Made by a program: the position numbers and the translations under genes. A stretch of DNA of 64,000 nt from Acridotheres tristis (Eukaryota > Chordata > Aves > Passeriformes > Sturnidae), in NCBI GenBank assembly GCA_037013685.1, contig CM072884.1, forward strand, positions 4,340,001-4,404,000, written 5' to 3'. The notes under the pieces were generated by a model, which saw only the letters and a program-made list of their open reading frames with translations, was not told the origin of the DNA and made no database searches. Each line of letters opens with the position of its first letter. Position 1 is the first letter of the stretch. Below are positions 25,640 through 47,222 of this stretch, in pieces.

Positions 25640-26500
25640 CGATGGTCCCAAGTTAATGATCCATCCCTACCTTACAACATTCCTCACTGACACAGGAATC
25701 CAGATATCCATGGTAGGGAAGGACACTTACAAAGGGCAGCCTCTGCTGTGCAAGCAGTCAAGTTTCTATTGCAGGCCATAATGGGAAACCCACCAACCAC
25801 AGTCTGGACAGGGTAAAGCTGATCCTGTCTAAGGCACAGACAATCCACCTGACCTTACTTTTGGGAGACCTTAATATACTGGGCATGGATGTATTGAAGG
25901 GTCAGTTGTGGGGAAAATGGGAAATAGGGACATCACCCTTTCTGCCCCCGAGTTTATCTCCTCCAGATGCATCTCTGACTGCTAATCTGTTGCAAACAGC
26001 TGCTCCTTTACTCCATAGTAAGGCAGTTAATATTCCACAATACACATTACCTTCTGGTGCTATTTGTCCTGTTACTGAATTGATAAAGGAGCTAGAAGAA
26101 CAGGGAATTATTGTCACGTCTCATTTCCCCTACAATTCTCCTTTATGGCCAGTAAAAAAATGTAATGGCAAGTGGCAACTAACAGGAGATTACAGAGCCT
26201 TGAACACTGCCACTGAGCTGCTTGCTGCAGCTGTTACCAGTATGAATGATGCAGTCATTTTTCTTAATGAACAATCTCCTATGCTCAGCCAACACCAGCA
26301 GGATGCTTTGAACACCTCAGTGTTGTATCCAGGAGATAGGGTGTGATTTCAACACCCATCACTTGGAAACCTCCAGATCCCTTTGGCACAATTCTGAGGG
26401 AAAGGAATATGGGAAACAGTGGATACTGTGGGAGTGAAATTAATCATTACTTGGGTATGATCCAAAACCCAGCTCTTCTTTCCCTCTCCCTAGGAATTGT
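25640..26500 (+). mobile_element. Endogenous retrovirus relic, protease-RT region (ERV-L-like)
   Basis: A retroviral protease active-site word (DTG preceded by LT) is readable at about 25687-25700. It is followed by a stop and a frame change. The frame 25861-26343 then shows a protease C-terminal LGMDVL word and the start of reverse transcriptase, with LPSGA, ELEEQGII, YNSPLWPV and DYRALN words. The RT start plus a following AAVTSMND-like word resembles class III (ERV-L/spuma-like) RT more than alpharetroviral RT; this is inference. The RT catalytic YxDD region is absent: the frame runs into unrelated-looking sequence from about 26245 and stops at 26344. The copy is dead, with frameshift, stops and an internal deletion. 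No LTRs were identified. Confidence 0.75.
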
Positions 26501-29500
26501 TGAACTCCTGGACAAATAAGTGAAAGCTGTCATTCAACCTGCATACAACTGGAAAGTGTCCATCCAGAAAGTACATTTACTTTCTGAAACTTTGTTAATG
26601 CTTTTTGGGTATAGTCCTATCACCTGCAATAATGTTGATGATGTCTAAAAAGTCAAGAGCCTTCACGTGCTGGACAATTCTAATCCTCACCTTGGGGCAT
26701 CTGGCATTGTGTCACGTGAATGTTCTCATGCCCTGTGTGATGGTAAAACAAATCCACAGAACCTGGGCTTTGTTCGACTCAGGATTATAAGCAGCCATCT
26801 CTGTATGATAGGGATAAGGACCTAGGCAGGAATATCTGACTTTGGATTCCTAAATTATTTTTGGGCAGTAGAAAAATAGTCTGATTTTCATCCATTTTCT
26901 GTGTCTAAGAGCCCCAAATTATGCCAATATATTTTCAGAAATGAGTAGTGAACTTCGGTGTAAGAAAAAGCTCCCTTAGATTATAACGGAATCATTTTCT
27001 CAGGACTCCTGTCATACTTCCACAGGTTAAAAAAAAAAAAAAATATATATAGATATATATGGGGAAATATTGATGAACAGTGGTTTCAACCAAGAGTTGA
27101 CTTTCCTAGTGTGCTCCAGGCTGAAATTTCTGAAAAGCAAAAATGCTCACTTGCAAGCTATCTCCACAGCCCAGATCAGCAGGCAGCAATTAGTTTCCCA
27201 GGCACTCACTCTTCTTTCCATCTTCCTGATGGATATTTCATCTGAGTTTATGCTCTCCTCCCTCGCCTTCTCTTCAGCCTCTCTGCCTCTCTTACCAATA
27301 AGGCTATGATCTGTCACAGACTCTCAATGGACAAGACCTATACATCCCATCACTGTCATAGGCAGTTACATGAGACAGGCCAGGATGAAAAGCGGTTTGG
27401 GAGGGAGAGAAGCCGTCATGCTTCAGGGCATAGAGTTGAACTCTAACCAAGGAGGAGAGATGAAGGAGGGCTTTGGGCCAGGAGGGGAGAAAATTTTACT
27501 CAGGGCAGGTTATTCCATAATTACCCACTTAAACTTTCTTTATACCTTCTGAGGTGAATCTGGTTCTGGCCAACATCAGAGACACAAGGGGTGGATCACT
27601 GGTCTGATCCAGGAGGCGAATGAGTTTCTTCATTCTTTCTGCCAGTGCGCTGAGTTTATAATGTTTTCTAAAACCACAATGAAAACCCTTTCCAAGCATG
27701 ACCCTTGCTCTGCCAGTGATAGCCAAAACTCCTTCCCCTAGCCCCGTCCTTCACACTTCCACAAGCAATACAGAGAGAAGCCAGTACAAAGCCAGGTCAA
27801 GATGATAAGAACAAAGCCTTGAAGGCTGCTTTTAGATACCAGCTTTACTTCGACAGAGGAGAAAATTTTCAAAGAGGTGAACTCTTTCTGTCTCTCTCTC
27901 AGGCAGGAGTCTCCTGGGAGAAGAAGAAAACAGCTTTCATTTTAGCGAGTCATGATATTTATGGCCCTTTTATGGGTTTTGTTTGAAAATATAAAAGTAG
28001 ATGGACTTAAATCTGTTTCAAAAGAAAGGAGATAGGAAGGGGAGAGACAGAGCATATGAAGGGCACGTGGGTCTGAATCATCTGCCCACATTCAAAAGGA
28101 AATCAAACACCTTCTTTGTTTTAATATGGACCTCTTCTGCCAGTCATGAAGATAATATCTGACCTTGTCTGACATAGACCCTTTTATCCCTAATGACATA
28201 CAAATTTTTTATGTACACTACCACCAAGAACACTCACCTTGGGATGAAACATGACAACTATTAAATTATGCAACTGCAGCACCATGCAACAGTTCAGGTG
28301 CGATTGCTTCCAGGAAGCAGACTTTCAGATCACATCTCCTGCAGAACTGAAAGCTTTATACTGTATTCCTGAGGGGCAACTGTCAGCTTCAGCTTGCTCA
28401 CATACCAGTCTCATGTGGGCTTTTATCCATCCTATTTGTGGTGTCTGTTCAGCAACTGAGGTTGCACCCTTTTGAGGGCCTCCTGTTTTTCATAAGTGGA
28501 ATCTCCTCTGACCCTTTGCCTCTAGGCAATACTTTTGATCCAATTCACAGACTGAGAAGCACATTCCTCGAAATTATTGAGGGAGGGAAGTTTAAGTTGA
28601 AGAACTGGGGTTTGCTTTTAGTTTTGAATGTAGTCAGGCCTGTGGTCATTTTATGTGCTTTGGGAATGAACCTCCATAGGTTGTGACAGCTACTGGGATA
28701 TTTTTATGAGCAAAATGTACAAAGCTCCCCGTTATTTGGCAATTTCATAAAAAGTATTGCAGTTTCATGAAGCTTTCCTATCAAGCAAGGAGGGAGAAAT
28801 GTTCTGCCAAACTAATGGATGACTTCTGACTGGATCTGAGTTCAGCACGGAGTCATTCCAAAGATCAAATTGCTGGAATCATCCATGAAGACAGAGCAGT
28901 CACACTGTGGTTATTGCCAGCTAGTGTTTATTGCATCTTTCTTTAATATGGTGCCCTGCAATAATTAAGTGGAGAGATCACACATAGGGAAATCTTTAAA
29001 ATTAGGCAAGAGGTCCCCTGAAGCACACAGGTGTAAAAAAGTTGTAGGAAGTTCTTGCCACCATTGTTATTTTTTTTATATCACTCATAAATCCAAAAAT
29101 ACTCTTAAGACATTATGCCGTTAGCAGTTGGTTGATGCTATAAAAATTACAGTTCCTTTAACTGTTCCTGTCTTCTAATTAGCATCATCTAAGTCTTGTT
29201 TCAGCTTTATGCCCACACACATGCCCTCCTGACTAGAGTCATCCCTCCTGTCATAGTTACTTGTGCAGAGTCCTTGGTAAGTTTGAATCGGGTTTTAAGA
29301 TTTATTGATCTGGCCTTGTCCGTTCTGTGGTGTGTTCTTTGATTTAATTTAATGACCATAAAGCATTCAGGCATGTTGGCATGAAGGGTGCACTGGAAAA
29401 AAAATAAGTGATTGATTGATTGATTGATTGATTGACTGACTGATTATGTAGAGACATGGCTCTCTTCACAGTTAACAATGAAGCTAGTTTTCTATTATGC

Positions 29501-31370
29501 ACATTTGTGTCTTCCTGGGCACACAACTAAAAGTAAACCAATCTATCTACAGATAGGAATCAGATGTGGAAGCAGTTATGCTCTTGTGTAAGGATTAAAA
29601 TTGTCTGTTTTAAAGATACATGCAAATAAAAATGAAATGCAATCCAGAGGGGAAGGTTCAAAGCACAAACAGGATGTCCCTTCTCCTGCTCTCTAAGACA
29701 GTTTTCACATCACCACACTTGAATAGTCCTAGGAAGAGCTGAATTCATATTGTTGACTGCTTTTATAAGTCACAAATTATGTTTTCTCTTTATATCTCTG
29801 TGTGGTTTTGTGTGTGTGTGTACCCTGTGGCAGAGGAACAGCAGTCACAAGAAAAAAAACCACCAAGCTTGGAAGCTACCGAGTGGTAGTAACAGGAGGA
29901 TAGAGTGAAACAACATGAAATCAGCTTCTGAATATGTTGAAATGTACCAAAGAACAAAAGGCAGCTTAAGCAAAAAAAAACCCCAAACTCCAGAAAACAA
30001 CAAAACTAACCACAATGACAGGGTGTTCATCCAAGCAGATTATGCTGGTATTGGCAATACACAGCCTAAATACATGCACTTTTAACCTTTCTCAATTTAT
30101 TACGTGAAGTACAGGATGATAAATACTATTGGCATTTAAATTATTACTTCTGGGCAAATATGTTAGAACCTTGCTGAAATGACTGGGGCAATTCACATAC
30201 CATTTAAACGTATGCTCTCACCTCTCTAGAGAACAGTTTATCTGTTACACATACTTCCAATTCTGGAAGTTTTCTTTACAATTAGAACAGCCAGAGATTT
30301 GACCCACTTTCATTTTTCTACATGACAAGTGAAATTCCAGAGAATAGGTAGGTAGCTCTCAAAGAGATTTTGCTGGATTACATGAGTATGCAGTGTCTGT
30401 TTCCAAGCCCTAGACTATATTAATCACATGCTTTCAGTACCTTTCTTGGATTGTCTATAAATTTAGGAAGGTCATGGATATTGTGTTTTCACATTATAAT
30501 GTCTACATTGAATGTATTCCAGCTACACCTTTTAAGGAAAGGCAGGCAATGCAACATAACCTCCCCAAATAAAACTTTTTGTCTCATAATTCACCTAGCT
30601 CTCCACCACAGCTAATGTGTAAGCATTTCTCAAGGAGCTGTAAAGGAAGGAAATGGTGCTAAACTCCTTTTAAAATTATCCAGTCTAAGCTAGTGCTGCA
30701 TGTAATAAATCACACTGTCCTGAAATTCCTAGATGGGGGAAATGGGCCATGGCCCCACAGCTATCAGTATTACGATGCAAAATGCAGCTCTCACAGAAGG
30801 AGTAACATATTTCTGGCACATTTCTGCTTCCTTCAAACTTGCTTGTACCACACTGAATTCCCAATCCAGCACCAATGTCATTTTATCATCGGTGTCCCAC
30901 TAGTATCTCTCACTCTTTCCATTTCTCCCAGTCCCCTTCACATTTCTCCCAGACCTGTAACTTCTTTAAATCTCCTTTCTTCCCACAGATGTTGCCTCCT
31001 AACCTTTTCCCAGACTTTGATACATCTAAACAAATTAATATTTTGTTTTAGCCTCTTTGGCTTACATATCTTCCTGTCTCTGACCACTGTAGGTCCCTTT
31101 CTTAATTTACCTATTGTCTTCAGATCTCTTTTTGAACATTTATCGTCTGGCTCTCCGACTTCCATCATTTTCTTATTTTTTACTTCAACCAGACCAACAT
31201 CAAATGGGTTTTTCTCTCATCTATCCCTCCTTAACTTCTTTGCTTCCCACACTCTCTGAGTTTCTACCTTGTTCAAAGGACATTAAGGAAACGTAGTAGA
31301 AATGGGAGGATGGCTGTGGAAAAATGCAGAAGGACTTAATGCGACAGAGAGACTGAGAACTAAGATGGCA
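26500..31370. other. Intergenic DNA, part 2
   Basis: No gene was recognised. The first few hundred bases may be further decayed retroviral sequence. An A run followed by TA-rich DNA lies at 27027-27060, and an (ATTG)n array at 29411-29445. An octamer ATGCAAAT is present at 29620-29627. Open frames are not supported by similarity or splice signals. Confidence 0.55.
29411..29445. repeat. (ATTG)n microsatellite
   Basis: About nine tetranucleotide units, the last ones changed to ACTG. Confidence 0.9.
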
Positions 31371-32236
31371 GATGAAATTCAAGGCTAATAAATGTAAAAC
31401 ATTACAAATAAGAAAACTTAACATAAAATTATGATCTCAGAGTTGACCATTGCCATCCAACGAGATTTGGTGTATATAATAAATAGTTCTATGAAAACAT
31501 CACTCTGGTGCTCAGCAACAGCCGAAGAAACATGCAGACTTTAGGAGTCAATAGGGAATGAATAGAAAAGAGAAAGAAAAGGTCAATGCCATAGGATAAA
31601 TCCCTGCCACACCTGCACCCTGGATACTGCGTGAGGATTTGGTCCCTCATCTCAAACATGACAGAGCAGAACTAGAAAGGGTTCAGAGAAGAATGGCCAA
31701 GATAATGAAGAGACATGGGGCAGCCTGTATATGAGGAATAAGTAACTCAGACAGAAAACCAGAGAGCTAAGGATGGGACAGAAGGACTGAAGGGGGGTTA
31801 AAATCTCGTGGCACATGTAGATACTAATCAGATACTACATTGGCATTGAAAGGTAGTGGGCAGAGGGTTCAGAACAGGCAGAAAGAAGATGGCTTAGCAT
31901 TTTGTGTACAGTAACTTGTGGGACTTCTTGCTATAAGAGGTCACAGACGCTAGCGGGTACGAGGCTATAGTGGTTATAACTCAAAAATTACTAGGCACTT
32001 CCATAGAAGGAAAATCTATTAGGGACTATTAAATACAAAAATATCACACCTGGCTAGGAAGTCCTTGAGTTGCAAATGATTAGAAGCTGGAAGATCATGC
32101 TGGGGAAATAACACTTTTATCACTGTATATATTCTTCCCTAGGTATTCGCTGTTGTTCTCTATCAGAGACAGGATATTGAGCCAGATGGACCTTTGGTCT
32201 GACCCCATACAGCCTTTCTTATGTTCTTGTGTTTAT
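31370..32236 (+). mobile_element. Older CR1-type LINE fragment
   Basis: Diagnostic words in order are TGGCAGATGAAATTCAAGGC (CR1 ORF2 tail, the W-Q-M-K-F region), AGAAAGGGTTCAGAGAAGAA, and at the 3' end ATTGAGCCAGATGGACCTTT, GGTCTGACCCCATACAGCC and TTATGTTCTTGTG. This terminal sequence is typical of ancient CR1 lineages shared by birds and reptiles. Many indels and stops show that it is old. No intact reading frame remains. Confidence 0.85.
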
Positions 32237-34580
32237 ATTCTTAACTGACCGTATGGATGCTCCTTGCACTTTCACCTTCCACTATACCATGCCAAAAAAG
32301 CCCCTCCTGCCTACAGCAGCAAGCTGAGAGGGAGGAAAAATATCAGTCCCAGTGCATCTTTGCTGAAAAATCCTTCCTAGATAAATTTGGGTGCTTATTT
32401 ACTCTTTTAATCTACTGTCAGACTGGTGTCATTGCTGAAAAACCATTCACTCTGCAGCTCTGGTCACCTGAAACAATCTGTGCAGACCTCTCCCTTTCCA
32501 GCAATTCCTTATCTCCTTTCTAAATTCTCATCTTAAAACCTGACTTTCTAGCCTGCCTTCAACCCCTCCATTTCTGTCTTTCCTGGTTATTGGTCTTATG
32601 ACTGAATGCTTTAATATTTTCACCATGCAAGGTCTTTATGTCACTGTTTCATGTAATTTATACCTGTGAGCTGGAGCCTTTCCCATCTTGCTTTCAAGCA
32701 CTGGCCATATACTGCACGGAGTCCAAAATGATCCCCACCCCCTTATTGCTTTGGGGGTTTGGCTTTATTAACAAGGATATAAGCAATAAGAAAATAAAGT
32801 TCAGCTATTTCTAAGGCTTCTCCCTCATGGCTGCTCAGCCAGCATCTTAGATGGCCTCTCCCCAGCAAACCATTTTTATCTCTCTTTTACACAAGTGAGC
32901 TAATAAGCCACCTACCTCAATGAGTCAGCAGAACCCACTTAACCCTTTCTCACAAGGGTCAAAACTCGCTATCAGGATGGTCTGGCTCAGACTTGTTACA
33001 GAACCATATTCTGCCCCTCACTCTTGAATAATTTATTTGTGCAGCAGACCTAGATTAGTGTTTAAATCAAAATGCTGCCCAAACAAAGGCTGTGCTGTAC
33101 AGTGCAAAATGAAACCAATTACTACATCATCTACTGCTTGTCTTTTACAGCGCGAGATGCCCCCTACAGTACTGCAGAGGACAGGCTTGTCTGCTGGGAA
33201 CATCCAGGCACAGGATGCAGGAGAGGGATTTTTCAGAGGGAACCAGCCTTTGATAAAAAAGTAAAATTCAGTGACAGAAGGTATTGAACACTTCAACTTT
33301 GATCCATGAAAACTTAAGACCTTTTCTAGGATGAAATTAAAGCAAGCTCCATATATGTCTATGTAGTGCTGTTTTCTGTGGAGCAACTTTACTAGGGATG
33401 AAGGAAAGAGGAAAATGCCTATCCTAACACACACTGCAGAAATTCAATATAAATTCTCAGAATGTGGCTCAAGGCCTGGAATTTCACTACTTTAAAAATA
33501 ATAACTCCCAGAAATATGCAGAAGCATGTGATGCATTGTGTTATATATGATTTTATAGTAGAAGAGCTTTATAAACCTCAGAGGATGTCTGCATGCTTGG
33601 AACATTAACATGACCATGTTCCTTATGTATTTCAGAAATGTAATCTGAGTTTACTAAAAAAAAAAACCCCAAACCCCAAAACAACCCACACAAGTAAGTT
33701 ATTTCTCTTATTTTTTCTACCTTTGTTACTGGTTAATCATCTGATTGTGAGACTCCATTCACCTGACAATAAGTAGCTATCATTTACCCCAGTCCTGGCT
33801 GCCAGAAAGAATTATCTTTATCTTCAGAGAAGCAGGGATAATGTCTGATCAGTGAGTTATAGTTGAGAGAAATGATTCTAAGTTTAGGAAAATTGCCAGC
33901 TGCATTTTGTTATCAGTAACCATTATTTAGATAGCATTGCTGATGTGTGTAGCGCCATACAGACAGGGACAAAGAGCAGGCCCTTGCCCTGTGGAGCTTG
34001 CTGTCTGTATTACACAATTAAAATAGGGAGAGGTACTAGCATAATGGTAATGGTGAGCTCTAAGCATCACAGTGGGAGGGAGAAGAGATTACAAGAAAAA
34101 GACAAACTTCCTGTGAGAGAGCGCTACTTCATCATCCCTCCATTGTCCTTTTAGACTCAGCTCTGCCAGAGGGCTTTGTTGGTTCAAAATACAGTCTGTA
34201 CAGAAAAGGGAACTAATAATTCCAGAGTCAAAGTCAGTAGAAACCGGCCTATGTGCTTATAAGACAGAGGTGGAGGATGTTGACTGGTGAGGGTTGGGTG
34301 CTGTGGTGTGGAAAGACACACAAGTGATGCTGTGGCAAGCTGGTGGGTTGTGTTACACAGTCTCACAAGGCTCTGCAGGGCATGGGAAGACCCAAGGCTC
34401 TTAACCTGGAGTACTCAGAGTTACCATGAAAGCTGGGCTTCTTCCTCTGCAGCTCAGGATGCAAAGAACACTTTAACTGTAAGATGCTGTTTGAACCTAC
34501 CACCACCTCCTAAAAACAAGCTTCCAGGTGCCACCTTCACAGACACACAATTTCTCCTTCAGTGCATGATGCCTTACACC
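32237..34580. other. Intergenic DNA, part 3
   Basis: Nothing coding was recognised. The right end borders the predicted STYXL2 3' end. If a more distal minus-strand poly(A) signal is used (for example near 33.03 kb), part of this stretch would be STYXL2 3' UTR. Confidence 0.5.
33935..34050. repeat. Old LINE/SINE-like relic
   Basis: GCGCCATACAGACAGGGACA, GCAGGCCCTTGCCCTGTGGA and GCTTGCTGTCTGTATTACAC follow the order of a widespread ancient amniote repeat 3' module (size-cell-GTACA, 'cagtccctgccc', 'gagcttacagtct'). I cannot assign the family with certainty. Confidence 0.35.
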
Positions 34581-34598
34581 CATGGACTAATAAGCAAT

Positions 34599-34604
34599 TT
34601 TATT
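34599..34604 (-). terminator. Candidate STYXL2 poly(A) signal
   Basis: This is an AATAAA on the minus strand, about 915 nt past the stop codon, in AT-rich DNA. Other minus-strand AATAAA words occur further on (near 33.03 and 32.77 kb), so the true 3' end is uncertain. Confidence 0.4.
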
Positions 34605-35518
34605 ATGAGGTCAGTTTGTGTACTGCTTTTTTCTTTCAAGGCAATCATGTTGAAAATTAATCTGACTATAAACACGAAAGCACTGACTTAGCTGAGCTGC
34701 ATACATAAACCAAAGTGAAGTCAATACTCAGAAACCCAGACTACACTAACACTAATCCTAACTCTATCTCTTTAACTACATCAAAAAAAAAGATTTTTGG
34801 ATGGCTGTTAATATTACTGCATTTTTCCCTTGTTGACCTGCAGTTATTAGCAGGAACCAATCATACTGGAGCAGAGATGACTCCATCTAATAGAAAACAA
34901 TGAATACATTCATTACTGCACTGAACTTCTGAACAGGAGGCATCTTCTTTTTTCTACTATTCCACTTCGCTTCTGCTATTTAATAAATTAAAACAGAACA
35001 TGTATTCCTCTGAACTTATTTATCTAGACATTTGTAAAGCTAGTGCAGAAAATGGAGCCTACCTGGTAATATCTTCTCAGTCATATAAAGTAAAACTGAT
35101 TAAGAGAAAAACATTCTTTAAGTTCCCAGAAAAAGCTGTTGGCTTCTTCCATTTATGATCAAAAAGATCCTAGAAAAAACATGTCCAGTCTTTAATGACG
35201 CTAGGAAATTGAAATAACCAAAATGGGATGTGATTGGTCTTTTGACTTGAGGTGTCACCGTTACCTGCTTTTGCTGCTGAAACATCGTCTGGCTCCTAAT
35301 GGCTTCTAACATTGTGTTCCTACCTACATTGATCATTTAATACCAGCATCTTCTTTCTGACAAACCACAAACACTTGCAGAACTTGACCTCTTCCCTTCA
35401 TCGCTTTTGATTAAGAAGAGAAGTATCTGCAGGAAATGCCCTACAAGCCACAAAGGATTATCAAAAATATAACGATGAGTGAGTGATTCAGGTACTCTGT
35501 GGCTCTGCTTGATCTTGG

Positions 35519-44924
<9,406 letters not shown>

Positions 44925-45637
44925 GGCGGCTGCTGGGATCCACTGCAAGGAGCAGGGCAGGAGGGAGAGCCATTACACAGGGCTGCACAGGAGGCCATTG
45001 CCTGCCTCTGGGGCAGAAGTGGCAGGGGGGTACAGCAGAAGGGCCTCCCACACTTTGCTCCTGTGAGGAGCCCTTTCCACATGGGCTGCACTGGCTCCTC
45101 TAGCGGGGTGCCTGCCATTCCCAGGGCCTCATGCAGCTCCCTGGCTGCTGCCCAGCGAGCACCAGTGCTCTTCTGCCTGTGAGTAAGGGTGCTGGAAGGC
45201 CAGGAAGGAAAGGGTGGCAGGGCAGAAACTCTATACTCCCCTGACTGGTCGCACGTGGTGGCTGTAAGGAGCCATACACAGCCAAAGCTGGGCTGGAAGG
45301 AGGGTCAGGGGCAAGAAACATGAGACCTCGTGTCCCCAAAATGAAACGCTCCTAAAGCTTAAGGCCAAAGGAGCTTGAAGGCTTGGGACTTTGTCCTTGT
45401 AATCCTTTGTGTGGAGGCTGCTGTTCTCACCCTGGGTGCGGGAGAGTGAGGGCACCATGTCTCAGTTAGGAACATGGGAACAGCAGCCCACATTTGCCCT
45501 GGCCCAGGCAGAGGGACTCTGGCCTCAGTGGCACAGGAGCTGGCGGCAGCTCCCCAGGCCCGGTGGCCGGGCTCAGGCCGGAGGATCACGGCCATGTGGT
45601 CATCAGGGAGAAGGGTGAGCAAGGAAAGGGAACTTAC

Positions 45638-45790
45638 CCCTGTGCCTGATGGCTCCACTGGGGGTCCCTGCTGGAGGCACGGCTAAGGAGTCCACTGAAG
45701 ACAGCAAGGAATAGTACTGGGGGGAAAGCAATCAGCTGCCTCCCTCTCACTCTCTCTCCAGCTTCTTCATCGAGGGGCAGGACAACTGTT
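45638..45790 (-). other. STYXL2: Predicted STYXL2 5' noncoding exon
   Basis: A strong donor CACAGGG/GTAAGT lies at 45638/45637, and the coding exon 1 acceptor at 44942 needs an upstream partner. The 5' end is set only by a TATA/MEF2-like element about 30 bp further upstream. No translation start was assigned in it. Transcript data would be needed to fix its ends. Confidence 0.5.
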
Positions 45791-45813
45791 GGCACCAAAC
45801 CTTTATCAGCTTT

Positions 45814-45823
45814 CTAAATATAG
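45814..45823 (-). promoter_or_regulatory. MEF2 / TATA-like element of STYXL2 promoter
   Basis: CTATATTTAG fits the MEF2 consensus YTAWWWWTAR on both strands and could double as a TATA box. E-boxes lie close by: CAACTG at 45783-45788 and CAGCTG (the MyoD-preferred form) at 45882-45887. A MEF2 plus E-box layout fits a striated-muscle gene, but function is inferred. Confidence 0.5.
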
Positions 45824-45829
45824 TGGTCC

Positions 45830-46050
45830 TGACACCGGCTGCTGGATTGCACGGGGAAGGAATTCAGTGCCTCACAGACAGCAGCTGGTCAAGCACTTAA
45901 CTCCTTCCCTGCTGTGGGCTGGATCCTCGTTTCTCAGTTGCAGAAAAGAGTCCAGAGCCAGTGAGGCTGGACCACTGCCCGCAGAGAGCCTCTAGGCAAG
46001 GGGGATCCCACCAGGCACAAATTGAAATGCAGGTATGACCTCTGATATCC
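45830..46050. other. Upstream flank of STYXL2
   Basis: A short flank upstream of the inferred STYXL2 start, holding a CAGCTG E-box at 45882. The CR1 element begins just beyond it. Confidence 0.4.
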
Positions 46051-46059
46051 TTGGGAAAT

Positions 46060-47222
46060 GCAGTGCAGGATGAACCACTCGAACCTAGTGGAAAGTAAGC
46101 TACCTGTCAATTACCTGGACTTCTCTATTGACTTTGGCATGGTCCTACACAACATTCTTACCTCTAATTTGGAGAGAGGTGGATTTGATTGATGGGACTA
46201 TTTGATGGATAAAGAAGTGGCTGGATGGCATCCAATTACAGTCAATGGCTCAGCATCCAAATAGGGACTGCCAACAAGTGGTGTCCCTCAGGATCCTGTA
46301 CTGGGACCAGTACTGCTCAGTATCTTTAATAATGACGCAGACAGTGAGACTGAGTCACACTCTGGAATTCTGCAGAGGACACCACGCTGAGTGGTGCCCT
46401 GGATTCAGTAGGGTCAGGGATGTCATACAGAGGAGAAGTGGGCCCATGTGAACCTCATGAAATTCAGCAGGGCCAAGTGCAAGATCCTACATCTGGGCTG
46501 GGGCAGTCCTCAATATCACTGCAGGCTGGGGATGAATGGATCCAGAGCAGCCTGGAGTTGAGGGACTTGGGAGTACTGGTGGATGAACAATTGGATGTAA
46601 GTCAGCTGCACCTGCAGCCCATGAAGCCAACCATATGCTGGGCTGCATGGAAGTGTGACCAGCAGGTCAGGGGAAGGGATTGTCCCACTCTGCTCTGCTC
46701 CCAGAAACCCCACCTGGAGTACAGCATTCAGTTCTGGAGCCCCTAGCCCAAAACATGGACCTCTTGGAGAGAGTCCACAGGAGGGTCAACAGTTGATCAG
46801 AAGGCTGGAACACTTCTATGGAGAAAGGCTGAGAGAGTCAGGTCTGTTCATCCAGGAGAAGGTTCTGGAGAGACCTTGTTGCAGCCTTTCTGTACTTAAA
46901 GGGGACTTTATAAGAAAGAAGGAGAGAGACATTTTACCAGGGCCTGTAGTGATGGAACAAAGGGCAATGAATTTAAACTAAGAAGGTAGATTTAGATTAA
47001 ATAAAAGGAATAAGTTCTTTAGGAGGATGGGGAGGCCCTGGCACAGGTTGCCCAGAGAAGTTGTGGATGGCCCATCACTCAAGTGTCCAAGGCCAGGTTG
47101 GGTAGGGTTTTGAGAAACCTGATCTGGTGAAAAATGTTCCTGTTTGTGGCAGGGAGGTTCAACTGGATGATCTTTAAAGGTCCCTTCAGACCCAAATGAT
47201 TCTGTGGTTCTATGATTGTAAG
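46060..47222 (+). mobile_element. CR1 LINE, 1.2 kb with RT remnant and 3' end
   Basis: A reverse-transcriptase YLDF word at about 46117 corresponds to the YLDFSKAFD motif. It is followed by a PTSGVPQ-like and VLGPVL word pair (QGSVLGP motif), a KCKILHLG word, then the CR1 3' UTR with GCACAGGTTGCCCAGAGAAG, GTCCAAGGCCAGGTTGG, TGGATGATCTTTAAAGGTCC and the terminal ATTCTGTGGTTCTATGATTG. Multiple stops and frameshifts make it a 5'-truncated, inactive copy. It is less diverged at the 3' end than the 31 kb copy. Confidence 0.95.

Noticed and set aside
30693..31259. 188-codon plus-strand open frame
   Set aside because: Composition is Ser/Leu/Phe-rich, as expected of random T/C-rich DNA. No similarity or exon signals; frames this long occur by chance in a window of this size.
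33033..33434. 133-codon minus-strand frame downstream of STYXL2
   Set aside because: No family words, no splice context; it could at most be distal 3' UTR.
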